Source: Mucilaginibacter limnophilus
GTDB taxonomy: Bacteria > Bacteroidota > Bacteroidia > Sphingobacteriales > Sphingobacteriaceae
Direction of reading: 5' to 3'
NCBI RefSeq assembly: GCF_004005815.1
Contig: NZ_SACK01000007.1
Location: 62,001 to 126,000 of the forward strand
DNA length: 64,000 bases
How positions within the stretch are numbered: position 1 is the first letter of the stretch; every line of letters starts with the position of its first letter. A model generated the notes under the pieces. It had not been told where the DNA came from. It saw nothing but the letters and a program-made list of their open reading frames with translations, and made no database searches. A program made the position numbers and the translations under genes. This document shows, one piece after another, positions 26,022 to 35,092 of this stretch.

Positions 26022-26065
26022 AAAGATTTTTCTTGATTTATAATAAAGATATTTCTTTATATTTG
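26022..26065 (+). promoter_or_regulatory. Divergent promoter with two repressor-operator-like sites
   Basis: A -7 element TATATTTG (26058-26065) has TTG at 26033-26035, 22 bases upstream. Two sites of the form aaaga-n3/4-tctt(t) lie at 26022-26034 (aaagatttttctt) and 26045-26058 (aaagatatttcttt), spaced 23 bases apart start to start, about two helical turns. One overlaps the -33 and the other the -7 element. They lie between the S24 repressor gene and the plus-strand genes, as expected for autoregulated phage operators. Confidence 0.6.
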
Positions 26066-26193
26066 CATTGTTAAACGATGCTAAATTAAATATGTTCAAT
26101 TAGAATCGCAAATTAAAAATACAGAAAATAAAGATTTTGTCACTTTTTAGTACAGATACATCCAGAAACAAGCCGAAACTAACAATACCAATT

Positions 26194-26385
26194 ATGTACA
26201 TCGCCTATTCAGCCCTGTGTGAAGCAGAATTACAACCGAAAGTTAAAGACATATATAATAAACCCAATCAGTGTTCACAGGCCGATGATGCAAAGCTTGA
26301 AGGTTATTTAGCAGCCTGTGCTAAATACCGCCATGAAATTGCTGCTATTCAACAGCATTTTCCCGGTTGGCTGCCTGAGTTCTAA
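26194..26385 (+). CDS. Small hypothetical protein
   Basis: From ATG 26194 the product has 63 residues (MYIAYSALCEAELQPKVKDI, then DAKLEGYLAACAKYRHEIAA and a C-terminal FPGWLPEF). It is helical and has no membrane segment. An upstream TTG start at 26137 would add 19 residues. It is the first gene transcribed away from the S24 repressor, the position of an early phage gene or Cro-like regulator, but no helix-turn-helix is visible. Confidence 0.5.
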   Translation: MYIAYSALCEAELQPKVKDIYNKPNQCSQADDAKLEGYLAACAKYRHEIAAIQQHFPGWLPEF

Positions 26386-26493
26386 AACTGCTTAAGTCTA
26401 TTTAAAATCAAAACAAGCCGGCTAACCTAACCGGAGGGAACTGCTATGTCCTCACAAAAGCTGTGTGCTTTGAATAAGTATAAAAATTAAACC

Positions 26494-26907
26494 ATGATAA
26501 AATTATCTCAAAAACTAAAAGATGAGCTTTGGTGGCTCATTATCTCTGTCGACTATGATTATAGCCGTATCTCTATTGCCGATTATGATATTACCGATGA
26601 AGTGTTAACGCTTTGGCTGGAAGATAAGCAGGATTTTAAGAACACTCTTGACGAGTGCCTGCAATTAACTTTGCCCCTGAGGCATTTTGCAAAGATTATA
26701 AAAGCGGAAGGGCTTAACAGTTACGAAGGGACAAAAACGCATCCTAAAAAGCAGTATGTGTACAAGGCGCGTATCGAAATCAATGAACCTATAACCTGGT
26801 ACAATCATGACGCAAGTGCCAACGAACAGCTTTGGGCACGCGAGGCTATGTTAAAAGCTGTGCTTACACAACTGGTTGAAACAGAAACACATAATGTAGA
26901 GTGGTAA
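26494..26907 (+). CDS. Hypothetical soluble protein
   Basis: A 137-residue protein, acidic and Trp/Tyr-rich (DELWWLIISVDYDYSRISIA, then DITDEVLTLWLEDKQDFK). There is no signal peptide or membrane helix, and I do not recognise a family. It follows 26194-26385 in the same direction after 108 bases and probably belongs to the same transcription unit under the repressor-controlled promoter. Confidence 0.6.
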   Translation: MIKLSQKLKDELWWLIISVDYDYSRISIADYDITDEVLTLWLEDKQDFKNTLDECLQLTLPLRHFAKIIKAEGLNSYEGTKTHPKKQYVYKARIEINEPITWYNHDASANEQLWAREAMLKAVLTQLVETETHNVEW

Positions 26908-26918
26908 CTGCTGCGGAA

Positions 26919-28532
26919 TTAAAAGTCGTTATATAAATTTCTGAAACTGGTGCGCACGCCAAAGGTAAGCCAGGTTGTATTAACTGTTCCCGCATCGTTT
27001 GTTTGCTGGCGAACAATTGCTCCGGCCTCAACACGTAGGTTATAGCGCGGATTAACAATGTATGATATGGTACCTTCGGCAAACTTCAGGCTGGTATCAA
27101 AGCCTTGTCCCACAGATGTACCGGCTGCAGTAGTCGAATTATATGGCCGGGTTACATTTTTGCCGTAGTTATCTGTAGCGGTAACATCAATGCCGTATTT
27201 TGCATAGATCATTTTACCTTGAAAGTCAAACTTTCCTATTGAATAGTTAAGTATTCCAAGCATTTCCTTAAAGTTAGCTCCATAAGGATGGGCCAGCGGT
27301 TCGGCGTATGAGCTGTAGCTGCTTAGTCTTTCAGCGCCGGTATAAGCGTATGGATCAACAGTGTTGTACTCGAATAAGTAATTCAGATTACGTACGCCAA
27401 AAATGTCAGCACCGCGTACGCCCGCCTGATAGCCCTTGGTAGTACGTGAGCCACCACCTTCAAGGCCTTGTACCTTATCAAGTAAAAGCTGCGCGTAAAC
27501 GGCATGCTTGTCAAGAAATTTGTATTTTGCATTAAAGCCTGCAATGCTATTGCCCGGCTGCTTTGATGAGCCAATTGAGCTTGCAAAGAAGATAGGATTT
27601 ATAAAGTTAGCGTCGAACCCACGGCGAGTACCGTTATCGTCAGACTCAGGCACTACATAAGCGTTAAAGAAACCTAATGAGGCGCGGCTGGTGATGTTCC
27701 AGTCAATATAATGTATTGCCGTCCACTTGCGGCGGTTATTGGTATGAAGACCCGAATGGCTGTCGGTTTTTATGGCGTTGTGATCCTGCATCTGTGCCCA
27801 TATAGCGGTATATTGTACAGGTCCCAAATCAGCAGTTACCCTGAAAAAAGGGTAGGGGCTGGCGTAGTCAGATAATAACAATGAGCGGTAACCATCGCCT
27901 ATGAAATGCTTGTCTTGTCCCAGCGTAAAGCTCAACTGTTTAATTGGCGCATAGGTGATCACCGCGGTGACGTACGACCAGTCTTTTGTTTGTGACTGAG
28001 GTTCGCGGTCATAAGCCTGGCCCGGAACTATATGTAATGAATCAACATAATCCATTAAATAACCGGCAAAGCGTCCCTGGTTTTCATATCCGCTGGTATA
28101 AAAGGAAAACTTTTTGCCAATGGTGCCACCGGCCTGAAAACCGCGTGTATTAAGCCAGGTGGTACGTTTACCCTGAATGTCGCGGCCAATTGACAGATCG
28201 ACCATGAAATCGCCATAGAAAGTAAAATCATCGGTTTTTACGTCGAACACATGTTCGTTAAATACCTTTCTTAAAAACCAACTTTTGAGGTTCGGATATT
28301 TAGCCGAACTCATTATCGAGTCATAACGTGGAGTAAGGGCACTGTCAATAAAAAACGGTTTTAAAGCAGTGTGTGCCTTGTTATTTACAGAAAACACATC
28401 AGCGTTAAATTTTTGATAAAACTGATATTGGTAAGGTAGCTGTGTGGTTTGTGAATAGGCAACGCCTGTAATAAGCAGCATAAAAGCAGCTAAGGCTATT
28501 TTACGGCATTTAATTGCGCGGGTAGCTTGCAT
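26919..28532 (-). CDS. Outer-membrane barrel protein of the Wzi/RemB type
   Basis: From ATG 28532 the protein has 537 residues with a Sec signal (LAAFMLLITGVAYSQ). The body has many amphipathic beta-strands and the family block NTRGFQAGGTIGKKFSFYTS, ENQGRFAGYLMDYV, IVPGQAYDRE and FTLGQDKHFIGDGYRSLLLS. This block is shared by capsule-assembly Wzi proteins and by the gliding-motility protein RemB of Flavobacterium. It ends in a C-terminal strand with aromatic Phe (NLYNDF), as expected for an outer-membrane barrel. Whether this organism glides or makes capsule cannot be decided here. Confidence 0.82.
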   Translation of the reverse strand: MQATRAIKCRKIALAAFMLLITGVAYSQTTQLPYQYQFYQKFNADVFSVNNKAHTALKPFFIDSALTPRYDSIMSSAKYPNLKSWFLRKVFNEHVFDVKTDDFTFYGDFMVDLSIGRDIQGKRTTWLNTRGFQAGGTIGKKFSFYTSGYENQGRFAGYLMDYVDSLHIVPGQAYDREPQSQTKDWSYVTAVITYAPIKQLSFTLGQDKHFIGDGYRSLLLSDYASPYPFFRVTADLGPVQYTAIWAQMQDHNAIKTDSHSGLHTNNRRKWTAIHYIDWNITSRASLGFFNAYVVPESDDNGTRRGFDANFINPIFFASSIGSSKQPGNSIAGFNAKYKFLDKHAVYAQLLLDKVQGLEGGGSRTTKGYQAGVRGADIFGVRNLNYLFEYNTVDPYAYTGAERLSSYSSYAEPLAHPYGANFKEMLGILNYSIGKFDFQGKMIYAKYGIDVTATDNYGKNVTRPYNSTTAAGTSVGQGFDTSLKFAEGTISYIVNPRYNLRVEAGAIVRQQTNDAGTVNTTWLTFGVRTSFRNLYNDF

Positions 28533-28611
28533 GTGCAATAAATATGGGCACAAGATAGAAAATAGTAACCAAAATTATACAAAACCATAGCTTTATTTGC
28601 ATTTGTAATTC

Positions 28612-28644
28612 AATCCCTATGGCATTGCCATAGGGATTTTTTGC
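28612..28644 (+). terminator. Terminator-like hairpin inside a divergent leader
   Basis: The stem aatccctatggc/gccatagggatt (28612-28623 with 28627-28638) with a 3-base loop is followed by tttttgctttt. It faces the plus strand but has no plus-strand gene upstream; it lies between the divergent Wzi/RemB-like and DUF2723 genes. It may be an attenuator in the DUF2723 leader or the end of a short RNA. Confidence 0.6.
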
Positions 28645-28739
28645 TTTTGTTAATTGTTGTTAAAAATTGTTAACTCAAAGGTATTCGTTTAAAAAAACAG
28701 GATATTTACCGCATTGAATAATTTTTACAACTCCTGAAC

Positions 28740-31700
28740 ATGTCATACAATAAACTGAACAACCTGCTTGGTTGGCTTTGTTTTATTATTGCAGCCATCA
28801 CATATGCGCTAACCCTTGAACCCTCTGTGAGTTTTTGGGATTGCGGCGAGTTTATTTCATGTGCATACCGCTTGCAGGTATCACACCAGCCGGGTTACCC
28901 GCTTTTTGCTATGATAGGCAAAGTGTTCTCGCTGTTATCATTCGGCGACCGTACAAAAGTGGCTTATTTTACCAACCTGTGCTCAGCTATTGCCAGCGCA
29001 GCAACGGTGATGTTTTTGTTCTGGAGCATCACCGCGCTGGCTAAAAAGCTTACAGCCGGTTTATACCGTGTTACTTCAAAAGCCCGATATATAGTTGTGA
29101 TGGGAGCAGGGCTCGTGGGAGCGCTGGCCTTTACTTTTTCAGATACTTTCTGGTTCTCGGCGGTTGAAACAATTGTTTTCGCATTATCCATGCTGTGCAT
29201 CGCCGTTGTTTTTTGGGCAATGCTGAAATGGGATGCCCGTGCCGACCAGCCGGGCGCCGACCGCTGGTTGGTGTTTATTGCGTATGTAATGGGCTTATCT
29301 ATCGGCATACACCTGCTTAATTTGCTGACCATTCCGGCGCTTACTATGGTTTATTATTATCGCCGTGGTAAAGATATCACCTTTAAAAAAGGCCTTGGTG
29401 TGCTGTTGCTGGCTATTGTGCTGCTTGCTTTTGTGCAGTATGGCATTATCCAGTACACAGTAAAATTCAGTGGCTGGTTCGATCTTTTCTTTGTCAATAC
29501 GCTTGGATTAGGTTTTGGAAGTGGGGCTTTCGTATTCTTCGCTGTACTGATAGGCACTATTGTTTGGGGGATATTTTACAGTATTCGCCGTAAAAAGTAT
29601 TACCTCAATTTGGGCTTGTTGTGTCTTTCATTTCTTTACTTAGGTTACAGCAATTTTGCATATGTGCCTATCCGGGCTACTGCTAATCCAACATTAAATA
29701 ACTCCCACCCTGATAATGCTTTTACACTTGCAGGTTACCTTAACCGCGTGCAATACACACCAAGTCCGCTATTGTACGGGCCTTATTTTGACGGCAAGTT
29801 TGTTGAGGCTAAAGATGGTGAAACCCTATATCGTAAAGGTGAAAAAAAGTATGAGGTAACCGGTAAAAAGCAAACCTACGTTTACGATCATAATACCATA
29901 TTGCCGCGCATGTTCAGTAACGATGGCGACGACCCGCAGTTTTATAAGCAGTGGATGAACATGTCTGAAGATCACCGGCCAAACTTTGCCGATAACCTTG
30001 GTTTTATGTTCAGCTGGCAGATCTATCAGATGTATGTGAGATACTTCCTGTGGAATTTTGTAGGCCGTTATAACGATATGGACGGACAGCAAAACATGAC
30101 AGCCCTTGATGGAAACTGGACCAGCGGAATCTTTGACGGGATGAAGCATTTGCCAAAGTCGGTAACGCATAGCACATCATATTCACCGCTGTATGGCCTT
30201 CCGCTTATTATAGGCCTGCTGGGTATGTACTATCATTTTAAACATAAAAAATGTGATGCGCTGATTATAGCATTGCTATGGTTTTTCACGGGGATTGCTA
30301 TTGTATTATATGTAAACCAGCCTTCAATACAACCACGTGAGCGTGACTACTCATACGTTGGCTCGTTTTACGCATTTTGTATATGGATAGGGTTAGGTGT
30401 AGTGGGATTGGCGCACCTGCTAAAAAGCAAGCTTGATGAAAAGAAAGCTGCTTATATAGCCATAGCTGCCTGTTTAATCTGCGCACCGGTATTAATCGCT
30501 TGCAAAGAATGGCGCGGTCACGACCGTTCTACCAAAATGGTAGCGCATGATATGGCTTACAACTTTTTAATATCGTGCCCTAAAAACGCTATCCTGTTTA
30601 ACTTTGGTGACAACGAAACTTATCCATTGTGGTATATTCAGGAAGTGGAAAATGTACGCCCTGACGTGCGCCTGGTTAACCTAAGCCTGCTTACCGGCGA
30701 CTGGCTGGTACGCCAAATGCAGCGAAAAATAAATGAATCGGACCCGCTGCCTATTACTATGCCGTTTGATAAGTATAAAGATGGTGTGCGTGATGTGATT
30801 TATTTTAGCGATGCCGGAATAAAAGGTCATACTGAAGTTAAAGAGCTGTTTGATTTTATTACGTCTGACGATCCTGCAACACATGTTGAATACCAAAGCG
30901 GCATGGTGTCAAACTATCTCCCTACAAAACATCTAAAGCTAACAGTAAATGCTGATGATGTAATGCGTAACAAAGTGATAACACCTGCGCAAAAAGGTAT
31001 GATGGCCGACAGCCTGACCTGGACCTATAATTCAAACCTGATACTTAAAAACAACCTGGCCATACTGGATATACTGGCGCACAACAATTGGAAACGCCCG
31101 GTATGCCTTGCCGTTACAGCCGGTTTAGGTAACCTGATAGGACTTGATGATTACTTATATCGCGAGGGATTTACCTATCGTTTACTTCCTTTAAAACCTG
31201 ATACTACGCTTGATGACCAGGGCAGCAAAGTGAACACGTTGGTGATGTATAATAATGTAATGAACAAATTCAAGTTTGGAAATTACAAACATGCCCGCTT
31301 TTTGGACGAGCAGTCAGTTACTATGTTTTACCCGGTGATGGTGACTACATTCTTGACACTTGCTGAAGGCCTTGCCGCCGAAGGGCGCAATGACATGGCG
31401 CTGAAAGTGCTGAACAAGTTTGATGAGGTGATGCCTGATATTAACCCGTTTATTGATGTGGCAGCAAGAAAATCATTTATGGCCGAAACCGCTTACCGCC
31501 TTGGAGATCATAAACTGGGCAACAAATTTACGGGCTATATTTATAATTATTTAACTGACGAGATTGATTACAACTACAGCGTATTTAAAGATACCCCGAG
31601 TAGAATTGACGAGCGTATGGTACGCTTTGGTGTGCATATATTAGATAACATAACCCACTACACCAAAGCCTACGGCGAAAAATCATTAGCCGCAAAATTT

Positions 31701-31763
31701 GAGAAAAAAGCGAACGAGTATAAAACCAACTTTGCCGCGCTGGTGCCGGGCGGCGACTGGTAG
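28740..31763 (+). CDS. DUF2723 membrane glycosyltransferase (GT-C, protein O-mannosyltransferase-like)
   Basis: The 1007-residue protein opens with LLGWLCFIIAAITYALTLEP and FWDCGEFISCAYRLQVSHQP. The Asp/Glu after the first helix and the extended loop are the GT-C-fold signature of DUF2723. About ten membrane helices occupy residues 1-560, followed by a soluble periplasmic region (about 590-1000) containing FNFGDNETYPLWYIQE. The human homologue with this domain, TMEM260, is a protein O-mannosyltransferase, so sugar transfer to exported proteins is likely. It is one of the most conserved large genes of Bacteroidota. Confidence 0.9.
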   Translation: MSYNKLNNLLGWLCFIIAAITYALTLEPSVSFWDCGEFISCAYRLQVSHQPGYPLFAMIGKVFSLLSFGDRTKVAYFTNLCSAIASAATVMFLFWSITALAKKLTAGLYRVTSKARYIVVMGAGLVGALAFTFSDTFWFSAVETIVFALSMLCIAVVFWAMLKWDARADQPGADRWLVFIAYVMGLSIGIHLLNLLTIPALTMVYYYRRGKDITFKKGLGVLLLAIVLLAFVQYGIIQYTVKFSGWFDLFFVNTLGLGFGSGAFVFFAVLIGTIVWGIFYSIRRKKYYLNLGLLCLSFLYLGYSNFAYVPIRATANPTLNNSHPDNAFTLAGYLNRVQYTPSPLLYGPYFDGKFVEAKDGETLYRKGEKKYEVTGKKQTYVYDHNTILPRMFSNDGDDPQFYKQWMNMSEDHRPNFADNLGFMFSWQIYQMYVRYFLWNFVGRYNDMDGQQNMTALDGNWTSGIFDGMKHLPKSVTHSTSYSPLYGLPLIIGLLGMYYHFKHKKCDALIIALLWFFTGIAIVLYVNQPSIQPRERDYSYVGSFYAFCIWIGLGVVGLAHLLKSKLDEKKAAYIAIAACLICAPVLIACKEWRGHDRSTKMVAHDMAYNFLISCPKNAILFNFGDNETYPLWYIQEVENVRPDVRLVNLSLLTGDWLVRQMQRKINESDPLPITMPFDKYKDGVRDVIYFSDAGIKGHTEVKELFDFITSDDPATHVEYQSGMVSNYLPTKHLKLTVNADDVMRNKVITPAQKGMMADSLTWTYNSNLILKNNLAILDILAHNNWKRPVCLAVTAGLGNLIGLDDYLYREGFTYRLLPLKPDTTLDDQGSKVNTLVMYNNVMNKFKFGNYKHARFLDEQSVTMFYPVMVTTFLTLAEGLAAEGRNDMALKVLNKFDEVMPDINPFIDVAARKSFMAETAYRLGDHKLGNKFTGYIYNYLTDEIDYNYSVFKDTPSRIDERMVRFGVHILDNITHYTKAYGEKSLAAKFEKKANEYKTNFAALVPGGDW

Positions 31764-32426
31764 TTACAGTTCGATGCCGTCGCCTACATCTAATATTTCA
31801 TGAAAAGTGATGCCCTGCTTATCGAAATGCTTTTTGTAGTTGGCGTAACGCTGTTTAACAAAAAAGTCGCGCGCGTAACCGTCGTGTACAGGTAGTATCT
31901 GTTTTGGCTGCATCTTATCAGCAAAAGCGGCAATTTTAAGTTCGTTGGTAAATGGCGCCATGGTTACCAGTAGCAACAGTTCAATGCCTTTATATTGTGG
32001 CATTTCATCGCTTAAGGCATCTACAGGGTGCAGTACTTTACCATTAATAACAAACCCGGTCATTTCGGGTATCGGATTATCCAGCAAAGGTTCATGGGTG
32101 AGCGGGAAAGCGGTTAATGCAAACGGGCCGAGCGTTAAATCACCTGTTTCAACTATTTGATAGGCTATGCCATCTTTATCCATTTGCCCGCCTACTTGCT
32201 TGTTAGTATAAACAACAGCGTTATTATTCAAAGTAAGGATACTTTTCAAAATTTCCGCATCGTAATGATCGGGGTGGATATGTGTGATTACTATAGCATT
32301 TATACCTGTGAACATATCTGCAGTAACCCGCCCTTCGGCAAACGAAAATTTGGCCGGGTCGAACAACAGTTTATAACCGTCCTGCTCAAACAACAGGCAC
32401 GAATGTAAGTATTTGCTGATCTTCAT
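31764..32426 (-). CDS. UlaG-like MBL-fold metal-dependent hydrolase
   Basis: A 220-residue protein with the motif H49-I-H51-P-D53-H54 (ITHIHPDHYD), TGFVINGKVLHPVDALSD for the third metal region, and LPVHDGYARDF for the last His. The short form and the beginning KISKYLHSCLLFEQDGYKLL match the UlaG/RNase-Z-like group of small hydrolases. The substrate is unknown. It converges on the DUF2723 gene with stop codons adjacent (31763/31764). Confidence 0.85.
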   Translation of the reverse strand: MKISKYLHSCLLFEQDGYKLLFDPAKFSFAEGRVTADMFTGINAIVITHIHPDHYDAEILKSILTLNNNAVVYTNKQVGGQMDKDGIAYQIVETGDLTLGPFALTAFPLTHEPLLDNPIPEMTGFVINGKVLHPVDALSDEMPQYKGIELLLLVTMAPFTNELKIAAFADKMQPKQILPVHDGYARDFFVKQRYANYKKHFDKQGITFHEILDVGDGIEL

Positions 32427-32482
32427 TTGATAACCTTATTTGAATCTATAACCTTATGAATGGGTAATGGTTTAATAAATAA

Positions 32483-33256
32483 TTATTCAAACAACTCCTG
32501 TTCGTCGGTATAATATGTTTTGCGTGTGCCCTCCTTTATTTTGATCTCGGCGCCGTTAGGGCTTTGCTTCTTTTTAGCGTTGTGTATCAGCATAAAATCG
32601 CGCACTTCGCCGTTTATGATATCCGGATGCTTTTTCAATATCTGCTCTTCGGCATCCGTTAACACCTTCCGGATTACTTTTACAAGCTTTTCTATTTTAC
32701 TTTCAGGAATCTTATTGGCTACTGAAAACGGCGATATCCTGGCATGCCACAAAATCTCATCGGCATAAGCATTACCAATGCCTTTTACAATGTGCTGGTC
32801 AAGCAGGATTGTTTTGATGTTCGTACGTTTCTTGCCTAAAATAGCCTTAAAGTATTCCGCATCGGCTTTGTCTGATAATGCGTCGGGCGCTTCGTTAGGT
32901 TCCGGGTTAAGTGTTGGCTTCGCGGCTTTTTGAAAATCAGTAAGTGTTAAGCCGGTATCATCAGTAAAAAGAATATCCAAAACAGCGAACTTATTATCAT
33001 TCTTCCCCTTGAATAAAAACAACTTACCATGCAGCATCAGGTGCAGGGCAAGTATATCGCCTTTTGAAAATTCAATGTATAATTCCTTGCCTTCACGGTA
33101 AACCTTTTTAACTTCTTGCTTTGTAAGAGTCTCATTCAATTCCTTTTCAGAAATATTCAGCTTTGCTGAATCTGACTTGAGTTCCTTAACAGTTTTACCG
33201 GCTAATATTTTATTCAGATTATGGCTGAAGGCTTGCAGGTCGGGTAGTTCGGGCAT
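32483..33256 (-). CDS. Fpg/Nei-family DNA glycosylase without cysteines (zincless type)
   Basis: The 257-residue protein keeps the N-terminal catalytic PELPD (Pro2, Glu3), a lysine in the usual catalytic region, and the helix-two-turn-helix DQHIVKGIGNAYADEILWHA. There is no Cys anywhere. The C-terminal zinc finger is replaced by KKKQSPNGAEIKIKEGTRKT, then YYTDEQ. The R-K-T-Y-Y-T hairpin still offers the DNA-binding Arg, as in NEIL1-like and plant zincless-finger enzymes. It should remove oxidised bases, with substrate preference open. It stands alone on the minus strand. Confidence 0.85.
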   Translation of the reverse strand: MPELPDLQAFSHNLNKILAGKTVKELKSDSAKLNISEKELNETLTKQEVKKVYREGKELYIEFSKGDILALHLMLHGKLFLFKGKNDNKFAVLDILFTDDTGLTLTDFQKAAKPTLNPEPNEAPDALSDKADAEYFKAILGKKRTNIKTILLDQHIVKGIGNAYADEILWHARISPFSVANKIPESKIEKLVKVIRKVLTDAEEQILKKHPDIINGEVRDFMLIHNAKKKQSPNGAEIKIKEGTRKTYYTDEQELFE

Positions 33257-33328
33257 GGCAGGGTAGTTTTGTTTTTAACAAATATTAGAATATTATTGTT
33301 AGATTCAATTAACCAACCAATCCTTACC

Positions 33329-33814
33329 ATGAAATTGTCTGGTCTGTTATTATTTTGCATATCATTTCTGTTCGCAAGTTGTAATTCGCCGAAAAAGGAT
33401 TTAAGTGATAATGTTGATTGGACATATTTACAGATAACTTCGGAGAGCAATTGGCAAATAACTATTGTAAATGGCAGTGCTTTTAGCAGATTAGTTAATC
33501 TTCATCACCGTTATGCGTTATCATCTGATACAAGCTATGTTAAGCCTGATACAACAAGACTTAAATTTTCAAATGATGAACGCGACAGCATCTACTATCT
33601 TGTAAATAGCCTAATTGAACGTCCGGCTCAAACAGACAAATTTTGTACTGAATTTGTAGGTAAGTTAAAATTATCTGTTTTTTACGGTGAGCAATTAGAG
33701 CGTACGTGCAACTACTCTTCAGTTTGTAACTGGAGCAGAATGTCTGATGAAACAGACAAACTTTATAAAATACTTAAAAGGCATATTCCCCAATTAAGTG
33801 CCGGTACCGATTAA
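33329..33814 (+). CDS. Hypothetical lipoprotein
   Basis: From ATG 33329 the 161-residue product has the signal LSGLLLFCISFLFASC (lipobox Cys). The mature domain (about 145 residues) contains four cysteines besides the lipobox one (DKFCTEFVG, ERTCNYSSVCNW) and a helical C-terminus (SDETDKLYKILKRHI). No family is recognised. It points in the opposite direction to the glycosylase gene, and its 3' end nearly touches the convergent acyltransferase-like gene. Confidence 0.65.
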   Translation: MKLSGLLLFCISFLFASCNSPKKDLSDNVDWTYLQITSESNWQITIVNGSAFSRLVNLHHRYALSSDTSYVKPDTTRLKFSNDERDSIYYLVNSLIERPAQTDKFCTEFVGKLKLSVFYGEQLERTCNYSSVCNWSRMSDETDKLYKILKRHIPQLSAGTD

Positions 33815-33821
33815 ACACTCT

Positions 33822-34973
33822 TTACAAATAACTCAGCCACCATTGCTTATGCGTCATTTTATATTTCATGTACCAGCGGCAAGGGAAGTAGAGAATAAAA
33901 ACAATAGTCAACCATATCAAGTACACACCATATAACGGTACACCTACATCGCGTGTTATGATTTTTATGCCGAAGTATGCAATGCCCGCGAAGAAGAGGA
34001 GCAGGTAAAAATGCAGTATATAATAAAACAGCGGCACCCGCCCGTATACAAGCATCCAGTCGGTAAAGCGCGATTTTACATTTTCAAGTCCGGCAAGCGC
34101 CAGGTTAGCTACGCCTAAGGTAATAAGCAGGTAATCAAGTGATGGCGGATATTTTGTTACGTTGATAAACGACAGGAGGTTTCTCTCCAGTGACCCCTGC
34201 TCTTTCCAGGGCAAAAGGTCGCCATAGAAATTACCCGAGCGTAGTATTACAAACAATATCAAACTTGAGGTTCCGATAGTAAGTAGTAACCTTTTTCTTT
34301 TGGCTGCATCCATTTTAAATATACTGCCAAAAACATAGCCTACAGCCATTACGCTAATCCACGGAATAAGAGGATATAATACAAATACCCTGTAACCGTT
34401 ATGGAAATCGGCTAAGCCCTGCACATGCAAAAATTGCCATAATATGGCGCCGCCTTCGCTAAAGTCGGTGGTTTTTACTTTATCGAAAGCGTTGTGACCG
34501 AATATTAATATCAAACCAAAAAGTGCTATCACCGGTTTAGGTAGCCAGATAAGCCCTGCAAGCACAATCATACTTACACCAATAGCCCAAATTACCTGTA
34601 CGAATACAAAGTGAGGGTCAATCCTAACATTCCAGGCAAAACCAATAACAGTAACTTCAAGCAAAATAAGCCATAAACCGCGGCTGATCAAAAAACCGGA
34701 AGCCTGCGCTTTGGTACGGCGGCTTAACACAAACATTACACTTACGCCCGCAAGAAAAACAAATATCGGCGCGCAAAAATGAGTAATAAAACGTGTAAGG
34801 AACAAAGCGTCAGAGGCCCGGGATAAGTCGGTTGGGTTAACTGCATGCGGGCCTTCCTGCGGCATAAAGAAATCACGGGTATGATCGAGCGCCATAATCA
34901 CCATAATGATGCCACGCAAAATATCGATTGATTCGATGCGCTTTTTAGGCGTTGCGGTAAGTGTTGAGGTCAT
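33822..34973 (-). CDS. HGSNAT-like (DUF1624) membrane protein
   Basis: This 383-residue protein has about ten membrane helices. Its start RIESIDILRGIIMVIMALDH followed by TRDFF is the hallmark of heparan-alpha-glucosaminide N-acetyltransferase-like proteins (R and H conserved). The family transfers acetyl groups to sugars across membranes, but most bacterial members are uncharacterised. The C-terminus (IVFILYFPCRWYMKYKMTHK) ends with the usual K-x-x-W motif. ATG 34973 is well supported. Confidence 0.85.
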   Translation of the reverse strand: MTSTLTATPKKRIESIDILRGIIMVIMALDHTRDFFMPQEGPHAVNPTDLSRASDALFLTRFITHFCAPIFVFLAGVSVMFVLSRRTKAQASGFLISRGLWLILLEVTVIGFAWNVRIDPHFVFVQVIWAIGVSMIVLAGLIWLPKPVIALFGLILIFGHNAFDKVKTTDFSEGGAILWQFLHVQGLADFHNGYRVFVLYPLIPWISVMAVGYVFGSIFKMDAAKRKRLLLTIGTSSLILFVILRSGNFYGDLLPWKEQGSLERNLLSFINVTKYPPSLDYLLITLGVANLALAGLENVKSRFTDWMLVYGRVPLFYYILHFYLLLFFAGIAYFGIKIITRDVGVPLYGVYLIWLTIVFILYFPCRWYMKYKMTHKQWWLSYL

Positions 34974-35092
34974 GTTTAATCAAAAGTTTATGCAACTTAC
35001 ATATTGGCAGTTATACTTGCAAGTGGTTATTGCCGCATGAAATAAAATTGTATATTTAGTTGCCAATTACACTTAAATTAAACTTTAGGCGG

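Noticed and set aside
26400..26480. Possible hairpin ccggctaacctaaccgg between two small genes
   Set aside because: Short stem without a T-run; not convincing as a terminator or operator.
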